Below are positions 11,655 to 23,179 of a DNA stretch of 64,000 nucleotides, piece after piece. The position numbers and the translations under genes were made by a program. Source of the stretch: Theocolax elegans (Eukaryota > Arthropoda > Insecta > Hymenoptera > Cerocephalidae); the NCBI GenBank assembly GCA_026168455.1, contig CM047430.1, positions 6,037,448 through 6,101,447 of the forward strand, given 5' to 3'. The notes below the pieces were generated by a model. It made no database searches. It was not told the origin of the DNA and saw only the letters and a program-made list of their open reading frames with translations. Each line of letters starts with the position of its first letter. Positions within the stretch are counted from its first letter, which is position 1.

Positions 11655-12617
11655 TTAGGATAAAATCACCGGATTACGCCTACGCTTATATAATTTATAT
11701 AAACGATAACGATCTTTACAACAGTTTTTAAGTTCAGGTGTTAGCCAAGGAGCTGGACGCTGACATACGTGCTTAGTAATCGTTGGGACGTATTTATCCA
11801 GGTTAGAAATAAGAATATTTCGTAAAGAATCGAGATACAAATCCACTGTCGTGTGTTCATTAGGAATTCCTAATGTAGTTGACAAAGCAGTAGTAATTGC
11901 TGATGTAAACAAAGGAACAGATAAGTTTTTAAAGTCACGGAAAGTAGCTGATTTATATTTAGGTACTTGAATATTTAGCTTATAATCTATGTAGATAAAA
12001 TCATGACCATTAATAAAAGGGCTTAGGGATTGTTTTGTGGAAATGATCTTATCACCTGAGTCAACAAAAATCACATCCAACCAAGTGTTAGAGTCAGCTC
12101 TATGGTGAGTTGCTTCAAAAGGTACAAGATAAAATGAATTTTCTACAATTAAATCTCTGAAATGCTTACTATAGTAGTCGTCAACTAGTAGGTTAGAGTT
12201 AAAATCACCTGCTACAATAACATTGCTGTAAAGGTGAACGCGGTCTTGAAGTGCACCAAAAAATTTACTTAAAACATGACCCTTAGGTCGTCTATAACAC
12301 GCAGCAAATAAGATTTTAATATTACTTAAAGCAAGTTCCAATAATAAATATTCAGTCTCATTAATATTGCAGATTTGTGGTGAGTCAACTACTTTGAAAG
12401 TAATACTATTTCGTATGTAACATGCAACACCACCACCTTGTATGTACTCGCGCTTACCAGTCGTCGAAAGAAGACCTCTATCATTTCGTACTAACGAATA
12501 ATTAGGTATGATATTGGTAGAATCTGGTCGATACGGAGTTAACCATGATTCAAAGATTGACAAAACATCTATGTTTTCGGTGACTAAAAAAGATTCAATT
12601 TCTACCAAGTGGTCCAT
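11655..12617 (-). pseudogene. APE-type endonuclease (element A)
   Basis: This is the apurinic-like endonuclease domain that nicks the insertion site. Visible landmarks are ESWLTPY near residue 24, QGGGVACYIR near 62, AACYRRP near 105, the catalytic GDFN near 137, TWLDVIFV near 178 and the final GHDFIYI near 200. It then runs into the linker (VPTITKHVCQRPAPWLTPELKN). It is open for 320 codons, and a TAG at about 11655 cuts it from the RT linker. This is the best preserved coding piece of the element, and all canonical endonuclease residues that I can check are present. Confidence 0.88.
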
Positions 12618-12821
12618 TATTGAGTTGGCGTTTATTTGAGATATTCGTAACTTAGTATCATATAGAGTAGATTGGCTATGATTTAAACGTGGAGAGAGTC
12701 ATAAAAGCTTGTCTAAATCTGAAGCAGGCACAATTTGCACAGGATCAGAATTTTCCCATCACGCGACCAAATATACTTAAGTGGCACAAGTTTACTCTTA
12801 GTAAGTAAGCGCAATTCATGG
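12618..12821 (-). pseudogene. ORF1 C-terminal fragment, split by the hAT insertion
   Basis: Read on the minus strand from 12821, the frame gives LLTKSKLVPLKYIWSRDGKI, the usual end of a non-LTR ORF1 protein (baculovirus FP-like C-terminal module). It continues the frame at 16404-16314 (...IYEMLSAPIHE) if the hAT element is removed. Confidence 0.7.
12814..12821. repeat. hAT target-site duplication, left
   Basis: ATTCATGG immediately precedes the left terminal inverted repeat and is repeated at 16314-16321. Eight base pairs is the hallmark duplication of hAT elements. Confidence 0.95.
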
Positions 12822-12839
12822 TAGGGCTCTTACTTTTTT

Positions 12840-12950
12840 TCGAAGTTCGAAGATCTCGAAGCTTCGAAGCTTCGAATTTTAAAGCTTCGTGCTAGAACAC
12901 TTCGAAGGTTTAAAAAATCGAAGTTTCGAAGCTTCGAATTTCGAAAATAC
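12840..12950. repeat. Left subterminal TTCGAAG array of hAT
   Basis: About eight or nine overlapping copies of TTCGAAG/CTTCGAA, several joined as palindromes such as CGAAGCTTCGAAGCTTCG. A matching array is at 16190-16300. Subterminal repeats are known transposase-binding sites in hAT elements; that role here is inferred. Confidence 0.8.
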
Positions 12951-13257
12951 ATATAAAATAATAAAATATTCATTAGAAACTAATAATTAGAATTATTTAA
13001 TTAATTAGTAAAAAAAATTAGATAATGCTCATTAATTAATAAATATAATTTAATAATAAAATGAAAATTTTAATAGAAGTTGATAGTAATTTTAATTTAC
13101 TATTATGATAGAGTAATAATACAAAGTACGTATAATGTATAATGTAAACAAAGTATACTTATAATAAAGTTGAATTTCTGGAACATTTACTCGAGAATAA
13201 CATTTACTCGAGAGCAGTACGGTAAGAGCGCTGCCGGAATTATCATCGATTTTCTAA

Positions 13258-13469
13258 TTGTTCATACAGAAAAAAAGTAAAATGAAAAGTTGGGTGTGGG
13301 AACACTTTAAAAAGAGCGAAGATGGTAGTTATGCAACGTGTGTAATTTGTGATCAAATCCTTAAGACCTATGGATCAACTACAACGTTAAATGATCATTT
13401 AACTAAAGTGCATCAAATTTGCCGCCCGTCCACTGTCAGTAAAATACGACAACACAAAGAGGCTGAAAG
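13258..13469 (+). CDS. hAT transposase exon 1, BED zinc finger
   Basis: The first coding exon of the transposase, which binds element ends and performs cut-and-paste transposition in the nucleus. It encodes a BED-type DNA-binding finger: aromatic WVWEHF, then CVIC and a His pair in LNDHLTKVH. The likely start is the ATG at 13282, because the listed upstream open region adds no recognised sequence. A GT donor follows position 13469, and the reading frame joins precisely to the acceptor at 14376-14377 (AG|A gives Arg-Leu-Leu), supporting a 908 bp intron that holds an (AT)n tract. Confidence 0.8.
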
Positions 13470-14133
13470 GTAATAAAAAAACAATATTTTATATTGTTTC
13501 ATATTTATTCAAGATTATTTTTTTCGTTTATTTTTCGGTTAAATTCACACTTAATAATAAACTCGCTCAAAAATAGTTTTGCTCACTGTTTTTTTATTAT
13601 AATTTTACTTATCTACTTTATTAAGTTCCAGAGTTATAATAGTGTTATTGTTTAGAGTTCTAGTAGTATTTAGACAATCAATATAATAATATACTTCATA
13701 TCTGTTCTTATATTTAAATTGGAATTATATAAATATTTGAAGACATGTATTTTGCTAAATATATTGATCAACATGCTATATGACTGAGAATATATATACA
13801 TCTTTTTACGATGTTTCATCGTTTTATGTTCGGTAAATAAGGTTTTCCTTGTAATTAAAGAAAGAGAGAAATTCTATTTCTACTATTACCTAATTTATAT
13901 TAAATATTAGATACATTATAAAATTTAATTCTAAATCGATATAAAATGTAGCTACATCTACACAAAAGTTATCCTTCTTTATTCGGTCATTTTTCTATTT
14001 TACTTTAATAAAATATCTTAGATAAAGTAATTAATAAAGTAAATAAAGTAAGTAATCATAAGAAAATTAATAAAATAAATTAATTTGCGTGGCATAAACC
14101 TTGCAATTCTTTACTAATTGTAATTATTTTTAT

Positions 14134-14190
<57 letters not shown>

Positions 14191-14377
14191 TATTTAAACA
14201 GTTAATTGTTCAAGTCTATCATCTATAACATTACCGTTATTTATATCATCAAATTTATTACTATTTAATTAAGTTCAATATATTTATATATTTTTAAACA
14301 ATAAATTATCGCAAACTAATATTATTAATATGATTATTATTAATTTATTTATTAATTTGTTTGACTTCTATTTACAG

Positions 14378-15999
14378 ATTACTTGAAAACGATTCAGAAT
14401 GCTGCGAAAATTTAAATAATTCAATAGATTCACTTAACGAGTACAATTTTCAAAATGACGATTTTTTAAATACACCTAAGAAGCGTGCACGCAGAGCATC
14501 AGCTTGTTCGAAATCGGCGATACTTAGTAAAGAACGTTCGGAGATTATTACGCAATCTATAGCAAAACTAATATCTGTAAATAAGTTACCATTCAGTATT
14601 GTCTCCTCTTCTGGTTTTCAAGAGTTTATGAAGGTATTGGAACCAAATTATAACTGTCCATGCAGCGAAACAATACTTCGTCGTCTACGCATAATAGAAG
14701 AGCAAATTAAACGTAAGATTGAAAATCAACTTGATGAATGTTCTTATGTCGCTCTAGATACCGATTGTTGGACGTCAAGGTCTCAGGAAGGTTACATGAA
14801 TATCAATGCTCATATCATTGATAACGAATGGAAAGCGCATACTTTTACCCTCTGTACAAATGAACTTGATGAGCGTCACACGGCAGAAAATCTTGCAGAT
14901 GCTTTATTAATTGTTACTACGCAATTTAATATAGATAATAAATTAGTAGCTATTACAAATGACAGCGCAAGTAATATTGTATTAGCAGTAAATCTCTTAC
15001 CATTTGTTGATAATGTGATAAAAAAGGTAGCGTATGTAACGTTTTAAACAAAGCAAGCAAAATTTTCACTCACTTTCGACACTCCGTTATCGCTTCAAAA
15101 AGCTTGGAAAAAAACAAGAGCAACTAGGATTGCCAAAACTAAAGTTAGTACAAAATGTTTGCACTAGGTGGAATACTACTTTAAGCATGGCAGAAAGACT
15201 AGTTGAAAATCGCAGTGCTATCTCAAATGTACTCACTGACAAATCAGTAACAAATCATAAACTAATACTATCTTTAGAAATGTTGGAAAAGGATTGGATG
15301 GTCTTAGAAATATTAGTAGATATCGTAAAACCTTTTGAAGTTGCCACTAGTCTTTTATCTGCAGGGCTTCTATCTGCAGTAAAACCCATTATGCATGGTA
15401 TAATTAACAATCATTTAACTCCTGCAATAAGAAAATACAAGGAAGAAAATTTAATTATACCTGTCATTGAACAATTAACCTTGGAGTTAGCAAGGCGATT
15501 TAATTTGGAATGGAAGACACAAAATATTGTTGAAGTGTCTGGAAAAGCCTCATTTCTCGATCCTCGGTTTAAACAAATGCTTTTTGAGACAGAACAATAT
15601 AGAATGCATATAAGAGAAGAAATTGAACGTGAATTAATAGCTTTAAATGCTGTCGAAAGTACTGCGATCGAAGTAAAAAAAGCTAGTGGATACGATTTTA
15701 TTTTTAAGCGTGCTGAAAGTGGGCAACTTACAGCAGCTGTTCAACAATTAAATATGTACAAAGCTGAAGCAGAGATTGATATGAACATGGATCCACTTGA
15801 ATGGTGGCAATCGCATAAAAATAAATTTCCATTAGTAGCTCAACTGGCTAAAAAATATTTATGTATTCCCGCCAGCTCAGTAGCATCAGAAAGGGTGTTT
15901 TCAACGACTGGAAATATTGTTACGTCAAAGCGCAATTGTCTAAATTCAGAAAATGTTGCTACAGCTACATTTCTTTATCAAAACAGGAATTATTTGTAA
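14378..15999 (+). pseudogene. hAT transposase main exon, frameshifted
   Basis: The exon encodes the transposase core. The first part (to 15047) includes the hAT core features LDTDCWTS and ITNDSASNI. A short segment, 15035-15130, can be read as CNVLNKASKIF...KSLEKK in shifted frames, implying small indels near 15030 and 15110. The second frame (15130-15999) carries CTRWNTT, a KASFLDPRFK segment and the conserved hATC dimerisation domain (PLEWWQSHKNKFP, SSVASERVFSTTG) to a natural stop at 15999. Total length of about 610 residues is normal for the family. Two frameshifts make it non-functional. Confidence 0.85.
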
Positions 16000-16189
16000 T
16001 ATTTAAGATGTTATTTTTATATTATTTGTGGTTTAAAAAGGTATTAAACCTTTGATTATTAAGGTATTATTTATATAATTTATAATGTAAATTTTCGTTA
16101 AAATTTAAATTATCTTATAAAATCTTGTTTTGCACTATTACATTCATAAAATATTTATTTTTGTTATCAACTTTTTAAAAAGTTAAAAT

Positions 16190-16300
16190 TTTGAAGGCTT
16201 CGAAACTTCGATCTTTCGGATCCTTTGATTCTTCGGAAACCCGAAGTCGTCTTCGTTTCTTCGAATACTTCGAAGTTTCGAAGAGACGAAGCTTCGTAAA
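16190..16300. repeat. Right subterminal TTCGAAG array of hAT
   Basis: Mirror array of CTTCGAAA/TTCGAAG motifs just inside the right terminal repeat. Together with the left array it gives the element long, partly palindromic subterminal regions. Confidence 0.75.
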
Positions 16301-16313
16301 AGTAAGAGCCCTA

Positions 16314-16393
16314 ATTCATGGATAGGGGCAGACAACATTTCGTATATATTCAATACCTTATCAGAGAGATGACCCGAATTTTCAACAAGTTGA
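16314..16393 (-). pseudogene. ORF1 fragment of element A, upstream side of the hAT insertion
   Basis: On the minus strand it reads LVENSGHLSDKVLNIYEMLSAPIHE and leads into 12821 once the hAT element and one target duplication are removed. It starts with TSD copy 16314-16321. Element A homology ends near 16393 at a (GA)n run, so the element is 5'-truncated. Confidence 0.7.
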
Positions 16394-17058
16394 CAAGTTG
16401 ACAAGAGAGAGAGAGAGACAGCGACCGATCGGCTGGTCGTTATTTACGAAGGACTACAGCAACATATAATGTAAATGGTACCACTTCACACAATCGTGTT
16501 TTATTCGCAAATTAATAGATAATCTTATTGCATTATACCAGTCCCGTTGACTGGGTATCTTATTTTAGTTCGCGATATTTTTCCCCCCTCTCTCTAAAAG
16601 TCGGCCGTTTACCGACTTGTAATAATAGCGTAGACCTCGGCGACGATTAGAGATTTTGTTTATTATTTATCTTTTATATTCAATTCAATAAATTCAATTT
16701 ATTATTACATTTCAATCCGGTTTTAGAAGAATTGACTTTTAACCCACGTACGATTCCTTCCGTAATCCTAAGAGCTCGTATATTTCTGGTTGACAAGTGC
16801 TCGACGCAATATCTCTGTTTCGCGGTCAATTTCAGATTTGATTGTTTTACCTGGTTGTTATCTGAATTAGTACCTCGGTTTCAGATTAACACTTAACAGA
16901 TTTGGTAGAGCGGACAGGTAACCGCCGCTGCAACGCTGGAAAAATACGTTTATTTATAGATGGTAAGTTGAACTGTACCGCTTTAGTAGTCGCGATAATA
17001 GAATAAACATCCGTGCGGCAACCAAACTGTTACAATATATATATATATTATTTATATG

Positions 17059-17094
<36 letters not shown>

Positions 17095-17786
17095 TTATTC
17101 TTAAGCGTATGAAGCTATACCTAATAACGAGAGCACGTGACGATCAGAAAAGCTCGCAGATAATCGGGAAAGCGTGCGCAAGCCGCGTAAGGAATAATAA
17201 TGGTCCGACGCGCAAGCTTGCTGAGGAGAGTAGATAGAGAGTTTATGCAAGTCATGGGATATAGACACGTCGCCGGTAACGCCTTCCTTGCTAGTTCGTG
17301 GCAAGAGTGAATAGTCGTAGTTGCGGATTCTTGCCCGGGTTCTGGAGTTCACGCCGCGAAGTGTGTGTGAATTTGTGGAGTGAACGTGCTGGTGTCCAGT
17401 TCACGGCTTCCACGACTCTCCAGGAACCTGCGAGGACGGCGAAATTGCCGCGCGCGAGAACCCGACAGAGAGGGGGAAAGTAGCGAAAACAAGCGCATTG
17501 ACGGGAAGAAGAACGGTACATGGTGCACCACTCGCGAGCCGCCGAAGCCGTAAAGACTCTCTCTTATTATTCTTATTATTATGTTATACTTTGTTAATCT
17601 AAGTTTATATTTCTTTTAAATAAATAATGTTCATATGTAATTAATAAGCGACTACAAGTTTCTGACGAATCCGTCGCGCACTTTCGGGGCACCGCCAAGG
17701 GAGTATAACTAGGCAGTGCCGTAGCAACCGATTCCTTTACCCCTACCTACGCGAGAGATCGTACCCCGTGACAATTTATATATATA
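16394..17786. other. No identified gene; LTR- or promoter-like sequence
   Basis: A (GA)n run, then mixed sequence without a protein match. (AT)n occupies 17034-17095. 17100-17530 is GC-rich, with several short overlapping frames that look fortuitous. The stretch 17029-17773 begins TGTTAC and ends GTGACA, which could be a solo LTR, but no matching copy or target duplication was found. Confidence 0.35.
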
Positions 17787-18943
17787 CTACGGGGACTTCA
17801 CCCCCTTGGACGCTTTGCGCGCCAACCCCCTATTTTTAATTTCGAAAAACGTTTTTCGTAATTATTATATTTAAAATAATGTTTCAAATTGTATTATTTT
17901 TTCACTACCATGAACACCTTAGAAATTAAACAGATTTACACACCACTTTGGATGTACTGTTATAGTGCGTTGGGTTTTATACCAAAAACTTGGTTTATTT
18001 TTAAATATGACTATAATTTATAAATAAAAAACTTTTACCAAAATGTAGTGTAATGAAATAAGAATAAAAATGATAAAATAATGGATACATATTAAATATT
18101 ACCTAAATTTTTTAAACTATATGAAATTTTTTACAGCATAAATTTATATTTTAATAATTATAAATGTTAATGAAAAATTAACTTACCAAAAATAGTAAAG
18201 TACATATACTTACTAAATTGTAGTATTTAGTAAATACTTATTAAAATTTTGGATTATTTTAAACGGAACTAAATAGAACTTCATCTCCGAAAATTAATAT
18301 ATTTAATGGCGAAAAATCATCCAAAAGTTCTATTGTCACTAATATTTTGTACTTCTAGAGCAATAAAACTTTATTCTTAAATAAATAAATTTTTGTATTA
18401 ATTTTAAAGAAAGATCTATAACATTTCAGCGGCATAAAAATAATAACCTGTTTCTTCCATTTCTCCCGTAATAAGTTGTACCCTCTTTTAAAATTTGCGT
18501 TTTGATTCACAATTATATCGAATTTATTTTCCCCTTAGTTACCGAGCCCACATATTTATATTGATTATTGTAAACAATTTCATTGCTTAAATAACCTTCT
18601 ATTTCTAGTAAATTAATTTTGGGTTATTTAAAATATTGATTTGTATAAATATACATTTTCTACTCGCTTATATATCCATGCATTTTGAAATTGCATTAAA
18701 ATCAATACAATTTAAATTTGATATATTTTTCGGATATCAAATTCTCCTAAATTATTAATTTTGGAAAAACTTTGCAAATGTCATTTGGATTTTATATTAC
18801 CACTGTTAAAATTTGCATTTTCTTTTGCCATTACTGTTTCTAATAGAATCATCTTAAAAAATGTAATAATTAATATATTTAATTTTTAAATCATTGTATG
18901 TCATATGGACATTTGGAAAAGTGTATGTTATTATACTTCGTAA
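17787..18943 (-). mobile_element. Helitron-like non-autonomous element, copy 1 (3' half)
   Basis: The family is best read on the minus strand, where it ends in GC-rich hairpins and CTAG (here decayed to GTAG) next to (AT)n. This copy shares the interior with the copies at 25127-26240, 37041-38141 and 60652-61965, and resumes at about 19734-19990 after an insertion. No coding sequence. Confidence 0.6.
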
Positions 18944-19733
18944 CGTGCATGATTTCAGCACGTTTTTCTAAGTGCAATGAAACGCATTTTGTAATTGCAG
19001 TTTAATCTAAAAAAGTAAGTGTCAGTGAAAACAGAGAGACGCGCCTTGCTCTCTCTGTAGCACCTTAAACTGTCAATGTATAATATTATTCGTGTATGTG
19101 TATTTTAGTGTAAGGTTTCGATTATCGATCAAAGGAAAAGAAAGACTAGGAGTTATTTTAATTTTTTATTTTTTATTATGCTCCACTACTGGGGAACGCG
19201 CAATGCTTCCGGCAGTTAAGAGCTTTTGATAAAAGTCTACAGATTGGGAAATTACACGATTTTATGACAAAGAGAGATCGATCGAAACTGCTAGGCTATA
19301 AATCTTCGCCGCTTATATATTCTTTGGAGCGAGATTCTCTTGAGAATTTCCAGTAGCCATCTAGGTCTTTCTCTATGAACTATTCCTATGTGAATTAGAG
19401 TCACATTAGAATTCACACTTTGTATTTGTTTTGCCATTAATTTTCATACAATTATTTATTATTATTAAATAATAATTGTTAACATAAATTTAGTTATTTA
19501 TAGATAATAGTATTTTCAATTATCTGTTCATTTGTCTAATTTTAATATTTAATTTTCCTTTAAAAAATTGAAAAAATAAGTGAAGTAATTTTTAATAAAA
19601 TTTTCATTATTTTGCATTTATTTATTTATAAAAATAAAAAAAAAAATTTGCATGTGTCGAGTTTCGAACTCCGAATACTTCATTATCAGGCACCCACCTT
19701 AACCGTTACTCTAACTTGGTAGTTATCTATCGT
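18944..19733 (-). mobile_element. Insertion in Helitron-like copy 1 with tRNA-like head
   Basis: Compared with the copy at 60652-61965, which is continuous at 61738-61750, about 790 bp are inserted here. On the minus strand the insertion starts near 19725 with a tRNA-like segment (box A around AGAGTAACGGTTAAGG, box B GAGTTCGAAACTC at 19659-19671) and a T-rich stretch. It could be a SINE or a composite insertion. The duplication is not clear. Confidence 0.45.
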
Positions 19734-19990
19734 GAGATCAACTTGATTAATATTTATTATATCTACAAACAATTTTGCATCTGCATTTATAGCATTACAT
19801 TGAATTTTAGATTCGTTATTTATTGTATTAAATAATTATTTATTTATACAAATTTAAAAATTTCATGTTTTATCAGTAATCAGTAAACTAATACACATTC
19901 TTTTAAGTTATCTTCACAACTTTTTTTTTGCACTGAACAAATACATATATTATCTACGCTTGAAAAAACATAAATTTGAAATATATTATG
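19734..19990 (-). mobile_element. Helitron-like copy 1 (5' part)
   Basis: The remaining end of copy 1. On the minus strand it contains the TTTTTTCAAG...GTAGATAATATATGTAT region found at the start of the other copies. Confidence 0.55.
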
Positions 19991-20116
19991 ACATCCCAAA
20001 CTTGATATACAAAATTTCAAGCTTTTATTTTAGCTAAATAGCATAAAAAGCATTGCTACATAAGCTAATACTGCTTATTAGCTAATGTAGACATATCGGA
20101 TCTTCTCGTATAAGAA

Positions 20117-20195
20117 ACTAAAATGGTCAAGTGGTAGAGTATCCGACTGATACGCGACACGACGGGGTTCGATCCCCGACCAGTACAGATTTTTT
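20117..20195 (+). repeat. tRNA-like SINE head
   Basis: Box A-like TGGTAGAGTATCCG (20132-20145) and a perfect box B GGTTCGATCCC (20166-20176) inside a five-base T-stem CGGGG/CCCCG. A T run follows directly. The acceptor and D arms do not fold as a normal tRNA, so a tRNA-derived SINE is more likely than a tRNA gene. Confidence 0.6.
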
Positions 20196-20199
20196 TTAT

Positions 20200-20636
20200 G
20201 TCACTTTTAATATTTAAATAATTAAATTAAACATTAAAATGTGGAAAATTGTAAAATTTATAATTTTATTATTTTTTTTTACATATTTGCCATTTTTGGT
20301 TAAAACATCAATTCGATAACACCAAAAATGACAAAGTTATTAATAAATAATTAACTAAATAATTTTTATTAATTATTTAAACTCAGTTAAATATTTTGAG
20401 TGTAACTACACTAAAATATAACTTTTGAAATTATTATTGATTATAATTTACAATGAAAATTGGCATTAAATCAATTTTCAATAAAACTGTAAGTTTTACA
20501 ATAATATAGCACTAGCTATATCTATGCATAAATAATGCATCTCATAAAACATAACACTACGAGTATTATATTTAAACAATATAATAATTAATACATTTAT
20601 TATCTATTATAAGAAAATGTAGATGAACAGCCAGTA
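20200..20636. other. AT-rich non-coding
   Basis: No gene seen. Its first part may be the body of the SINE whose head is at 20117. Confidence 0.4.
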
Positions 20637-21360
20637 TATGACGTCATAAGCTAATACACGCACACATCGATGCGTGTACATGATATGCCGATGGTGGGAG
20701 ACTTAGATCCTGAGTAGAGAGTTCCCCCACCACTGCCAAGCCTTGACAAAACCAACGGTTCTCGCTGCCTCAGCAGCATTTTCGTCGAGGACGACGAGCA
20801 TTTCAAGCGGCCTCTCCGCACTGGTCAAGTCTCGCGTAGACAGACTCTTGTAATGTAAATGTTAGTTCCCTTATCAAGGCATGTAAGGGCGTTTCTCCAA
20901 CATCCAACATGAGTATGAAATAAATTCATTCAATCTAATTATAACTGATATTCCTTTAATAATGACATGTTAATTCTTGTCAAATTACCATCATATGGCA
21001 ACCTCTTACTAGGGCTTAGGAATCTTGGTTGCATTCTTAAGGTGACGCGTGATGAGAGAATTTGTTTTCTCTCAGACCTACGTCACTGAATGCAATGGGA
21101 GATTTTTAGATCTGGATTTTGAATGTTTCTCAATTCGTAAAGTGACGCGGGATAAAAGAATTTTTTTTGAAGTGGTATGACAATCGTAAGGAGTTTCCAG
21201 TAATAAATCAACTCGACGAATCAATGCTCATTCATCGATTTGTTATTGGATGGGATAATATCTCTACCCTCTACGGATCGATGAATTAAATAAGATAGAA
21301 ACTCAAAAAAAAAGAGTTTCTCTCTTATTTTTTATTATGTGAATTAATTGGACCGTCACA
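20637..21360 (+). mobile_element. 5' LTR of mdg1-like element 1
   Basis: Ends TATGACG...CGTCACA, nearly inverted as in the related LTR at 53944-54440 (TGTGACG...CGTCACA). It is placed directly ahead of a tRNA primer-binding site. The right end is secure from the primer site; the left end is inferred. No 3' LTR is present. Confidence 0.55.
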
Positions 21361-21369
21361 TAATAAAAA

Positions 21370-21387
21370 TGGCGACCGTGACAGGAC
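21370..21387 (+). other. Primer-binding site, tRNA-Arg (UCG type)
   Basis: TGGCGACCGTGACAGGAC is exactly complementary to the 3' end plus CCA of insect tRNA-Arg(UCG) as I recall it. tRNA-Arg priming is typical of mdg1/412-type gypsy elements. A nine-base AT spacer separates it from the LTR. Confidence 0.75.
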
Positions 21388-21634
21388 CCAACAGAGGTCT
21401 AATCATCAAAGATACTAAAGTATCCAACCAAGGTTTGTGAATTGTGTTCCAAAATAAAATTTTCTTTTATATTTAATCATGCGCGCTAAAAGAGCAATAT
21501 TGGTTAAATTATAGCACATCATTACCACAAACCTCTTAATCTTAATTTAATATGATTTTTTTTGTTCCTTTGATCTCCTTTTGAGAAAGAATGAGTAATT
21601 TGTTCACAGACGAACAATTTAAGGAATTAGACTT

Positions 21635-22314
21635 ACAAGGGAAGTACATGACCTCCGGGAAACGGATCTCATCCTAACTTTGGTATGTCTTTTATAAAAT
21701 AAAAAAATGAAGAAAGCCAAGTTATCTCTTGCCAATGGCCACTTTTACGGAAGTTATTCGACATCCAATAATAATAGCAGTAAAAAATACTTCCAATTCG
21801 GTCGCTTATACCTCGAAAACAAATAAAGATAAACGATCGAACCAAAAACCAGAAGAAAGCTGAGTTCAAGTAGATACAATTTAAAAAAAAAGAAGCTAAA
21901 AATGGCTTAATTTGAAGCAAAGTTATGAAGAAAATAAGAAATTGAAGATTATTAAGCCAAAATTTAATATGAAAAGTTTATTGTTTCTTTTGGTCTAATA
22001 GTCTTCAATTTCTTATTTTCTTGATAACTTTGCTTCAAATTAAACAATTTGAGCTTCTTTTTTTTCAAACCGTATTTACTTGAACTCAACTTTCTTCTGG
22101 TTTTTGGTTCGATTGTTTATCATTATTTGTTTCTGAGTTATAAGCGACCGAATTGGAAGTACTTTTTACTGCTATTATTATTGGATGTCGAATAACTTCC
22201 GTAAAAGTGGCCATTGGCAAGAGATAACTTGGCTTTCTTCATATTTTTATATTATAAAAGACATACCAAAGTTAGGATGAGATCCGTTTCCCGGAGGTCA
22301 TGTACTCCCCTTGT
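21635..22314. mobile_element. Foldback element with 325 bp arms
   Basis: 21635-21959 and 21991-22314 are near-perfect reverse complements around a spacer of about 31 bp; the termini read ACAAGGG(G/A)AGTACATGACC. It sits between the primer-binding site and first ORF of the LTR element, so it inserted into it. No real coding sequence: open frames inside are by-products of the symmetry. Confidence 0.9.
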
Positions 22315-22495
22315 TAGATTCTATTTGTAATCTCGAAAATTGTGTTACAGTACGGGAAAAATAAATAGATAATAACATACCCTGTTCCACAGAGCACGAT
22401 CAGAGTATAGATTGTCGAATAACTCGAGTGGATTAGTACAATTGAATATAATAAGTAAAATTAAAAAATTTTTTTTTACTATTTCTATTTGTATT

Positions 22496-22867
22496 ATGAT
22501 TGATTACAATATAAACGATCATTTTAGCGAAATTCGCTCAAATCATTTGTTCGATATAGGCGGACAAATTACTTTGCTTAGTGAAAATTTAGAAAATAAT
22601 AATATAGATGTCTCTGATTTACAAGAAGACGTTAATGAAATCCGCGATGAAATTAAGAATTTAAATAGTTTAATAAACGAAGTAACTACGGAAAATGAAA
22701 GTTTAAAGTTAAAAAATTCAGAACTCGAAAACCATATCAAAATATTAGAACGTGACTTATTTGATTATCAAAAAAGATTACGATGTCAAAATGTTAATTT
22801 TCATCAGCGCATAACTTTAATTAAAGATTTCATTACAAATGTTATCATCATAATTTTCAAAAGTTAA
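22496..22867 (+). CDS. Small coiled-coil ORF ahead of gag, element 1
   Basis: The 123-residue product is unrecognised by name. It is acidic and Asn/Glu/Leu-rich with heptad-like spacing between about residues 30 and 90 (LLSENLE, DVNEIRDEIKNLN, LKNSELENHI). A closely similar 120-residue ORF lies in the same place in the second element (54697-55059): both begin with MI and an Asn- and acid-rich stretch, then a coiled coil, then a hydrophobic basic tail. The ATG at 22496 is chosen because it matches that homologue; an in-frame ATG lies further upstream at 22412. Small ORFs before gag are known in mdg1/412 elements; function here is unknown. Confidence 0.6.
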   Translation: MIDYNINDHFSEIRSNHLFDIGGQITLLSENLENNNIDVSDLQEDVNEIRDEIKNLNSLINEVTTENESLKLKNSELENHIKILERDLFDYQKRLRCQNVNFHQRITLIKDFITNVIIIIFKS

Positions 22868-23179
22868 GAATTCACGATTAACTTCGATATTTAATTTAAA
22901 CTTTCATTAAAAATAAAAAAAGTATTAGAATTAAGCTAAAGCAAAGATAAATTAAAAAACTATAAAAATAAATAGTTTAAAATCATTTTTTATTACTCTC
23001 TGATGAATTCGAATAAAATTCCATAAATCTAAAAAATTAAAAATTTAATGATAAATATTTAAAATCATTGCGTTTATAGATTTCTTTTACTAAACGTAAA
23101 TAAACTATCAAACCAATTATTAATTGATATGAACCGATATCGCATCTCAAACGCGAAGATCGGGTGCTTTTCTACTTGA

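Larger units (their letters stand above)
10104..12821 (-). mobile_element. Non-LTR retrotransposon A (3' portion), continued at 16314-16393
   Basis: Endonuclease and RT ORFs lie on the minus strand. ORF1 sequence begins at 12618-12821, is interrupted by a hAT transposon and resumes at 16314. The 5' end is lost near 16393. A related, more decayed copy is at 49531-52020, sharing the 3' region (CTGGTATCCTT...CTAAAAATATAT) and the RT. It belongs to the CR1/Jockey-like non-LTR group with an APE-type endonuclease. Confidence 0.8.
12822..16313 (+). mobile_element. hAT transposon with complete ends, 3492 bp
   Basis: The ends are TAGGGCTCTTACTTTT and its complement, flanked by the 8 bp duplication ATTCATGG. 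A BED-finger/hAT transposase gene lies inside on the plus strand. It interrupts ORF1 of element A. The transposase has small frameshifts, so this copy is not autonomous, but its ends look intact and it could have been mobilised in trans. Confidence 0.95.

Noticed and set aside
20117..20190. Functional tRNA gene
   Set aside because: Boxes A and B and the T-stem are good, but acceptor, D and anticodon arms do not fold; a T run follows directly. A SINE head is more likely.
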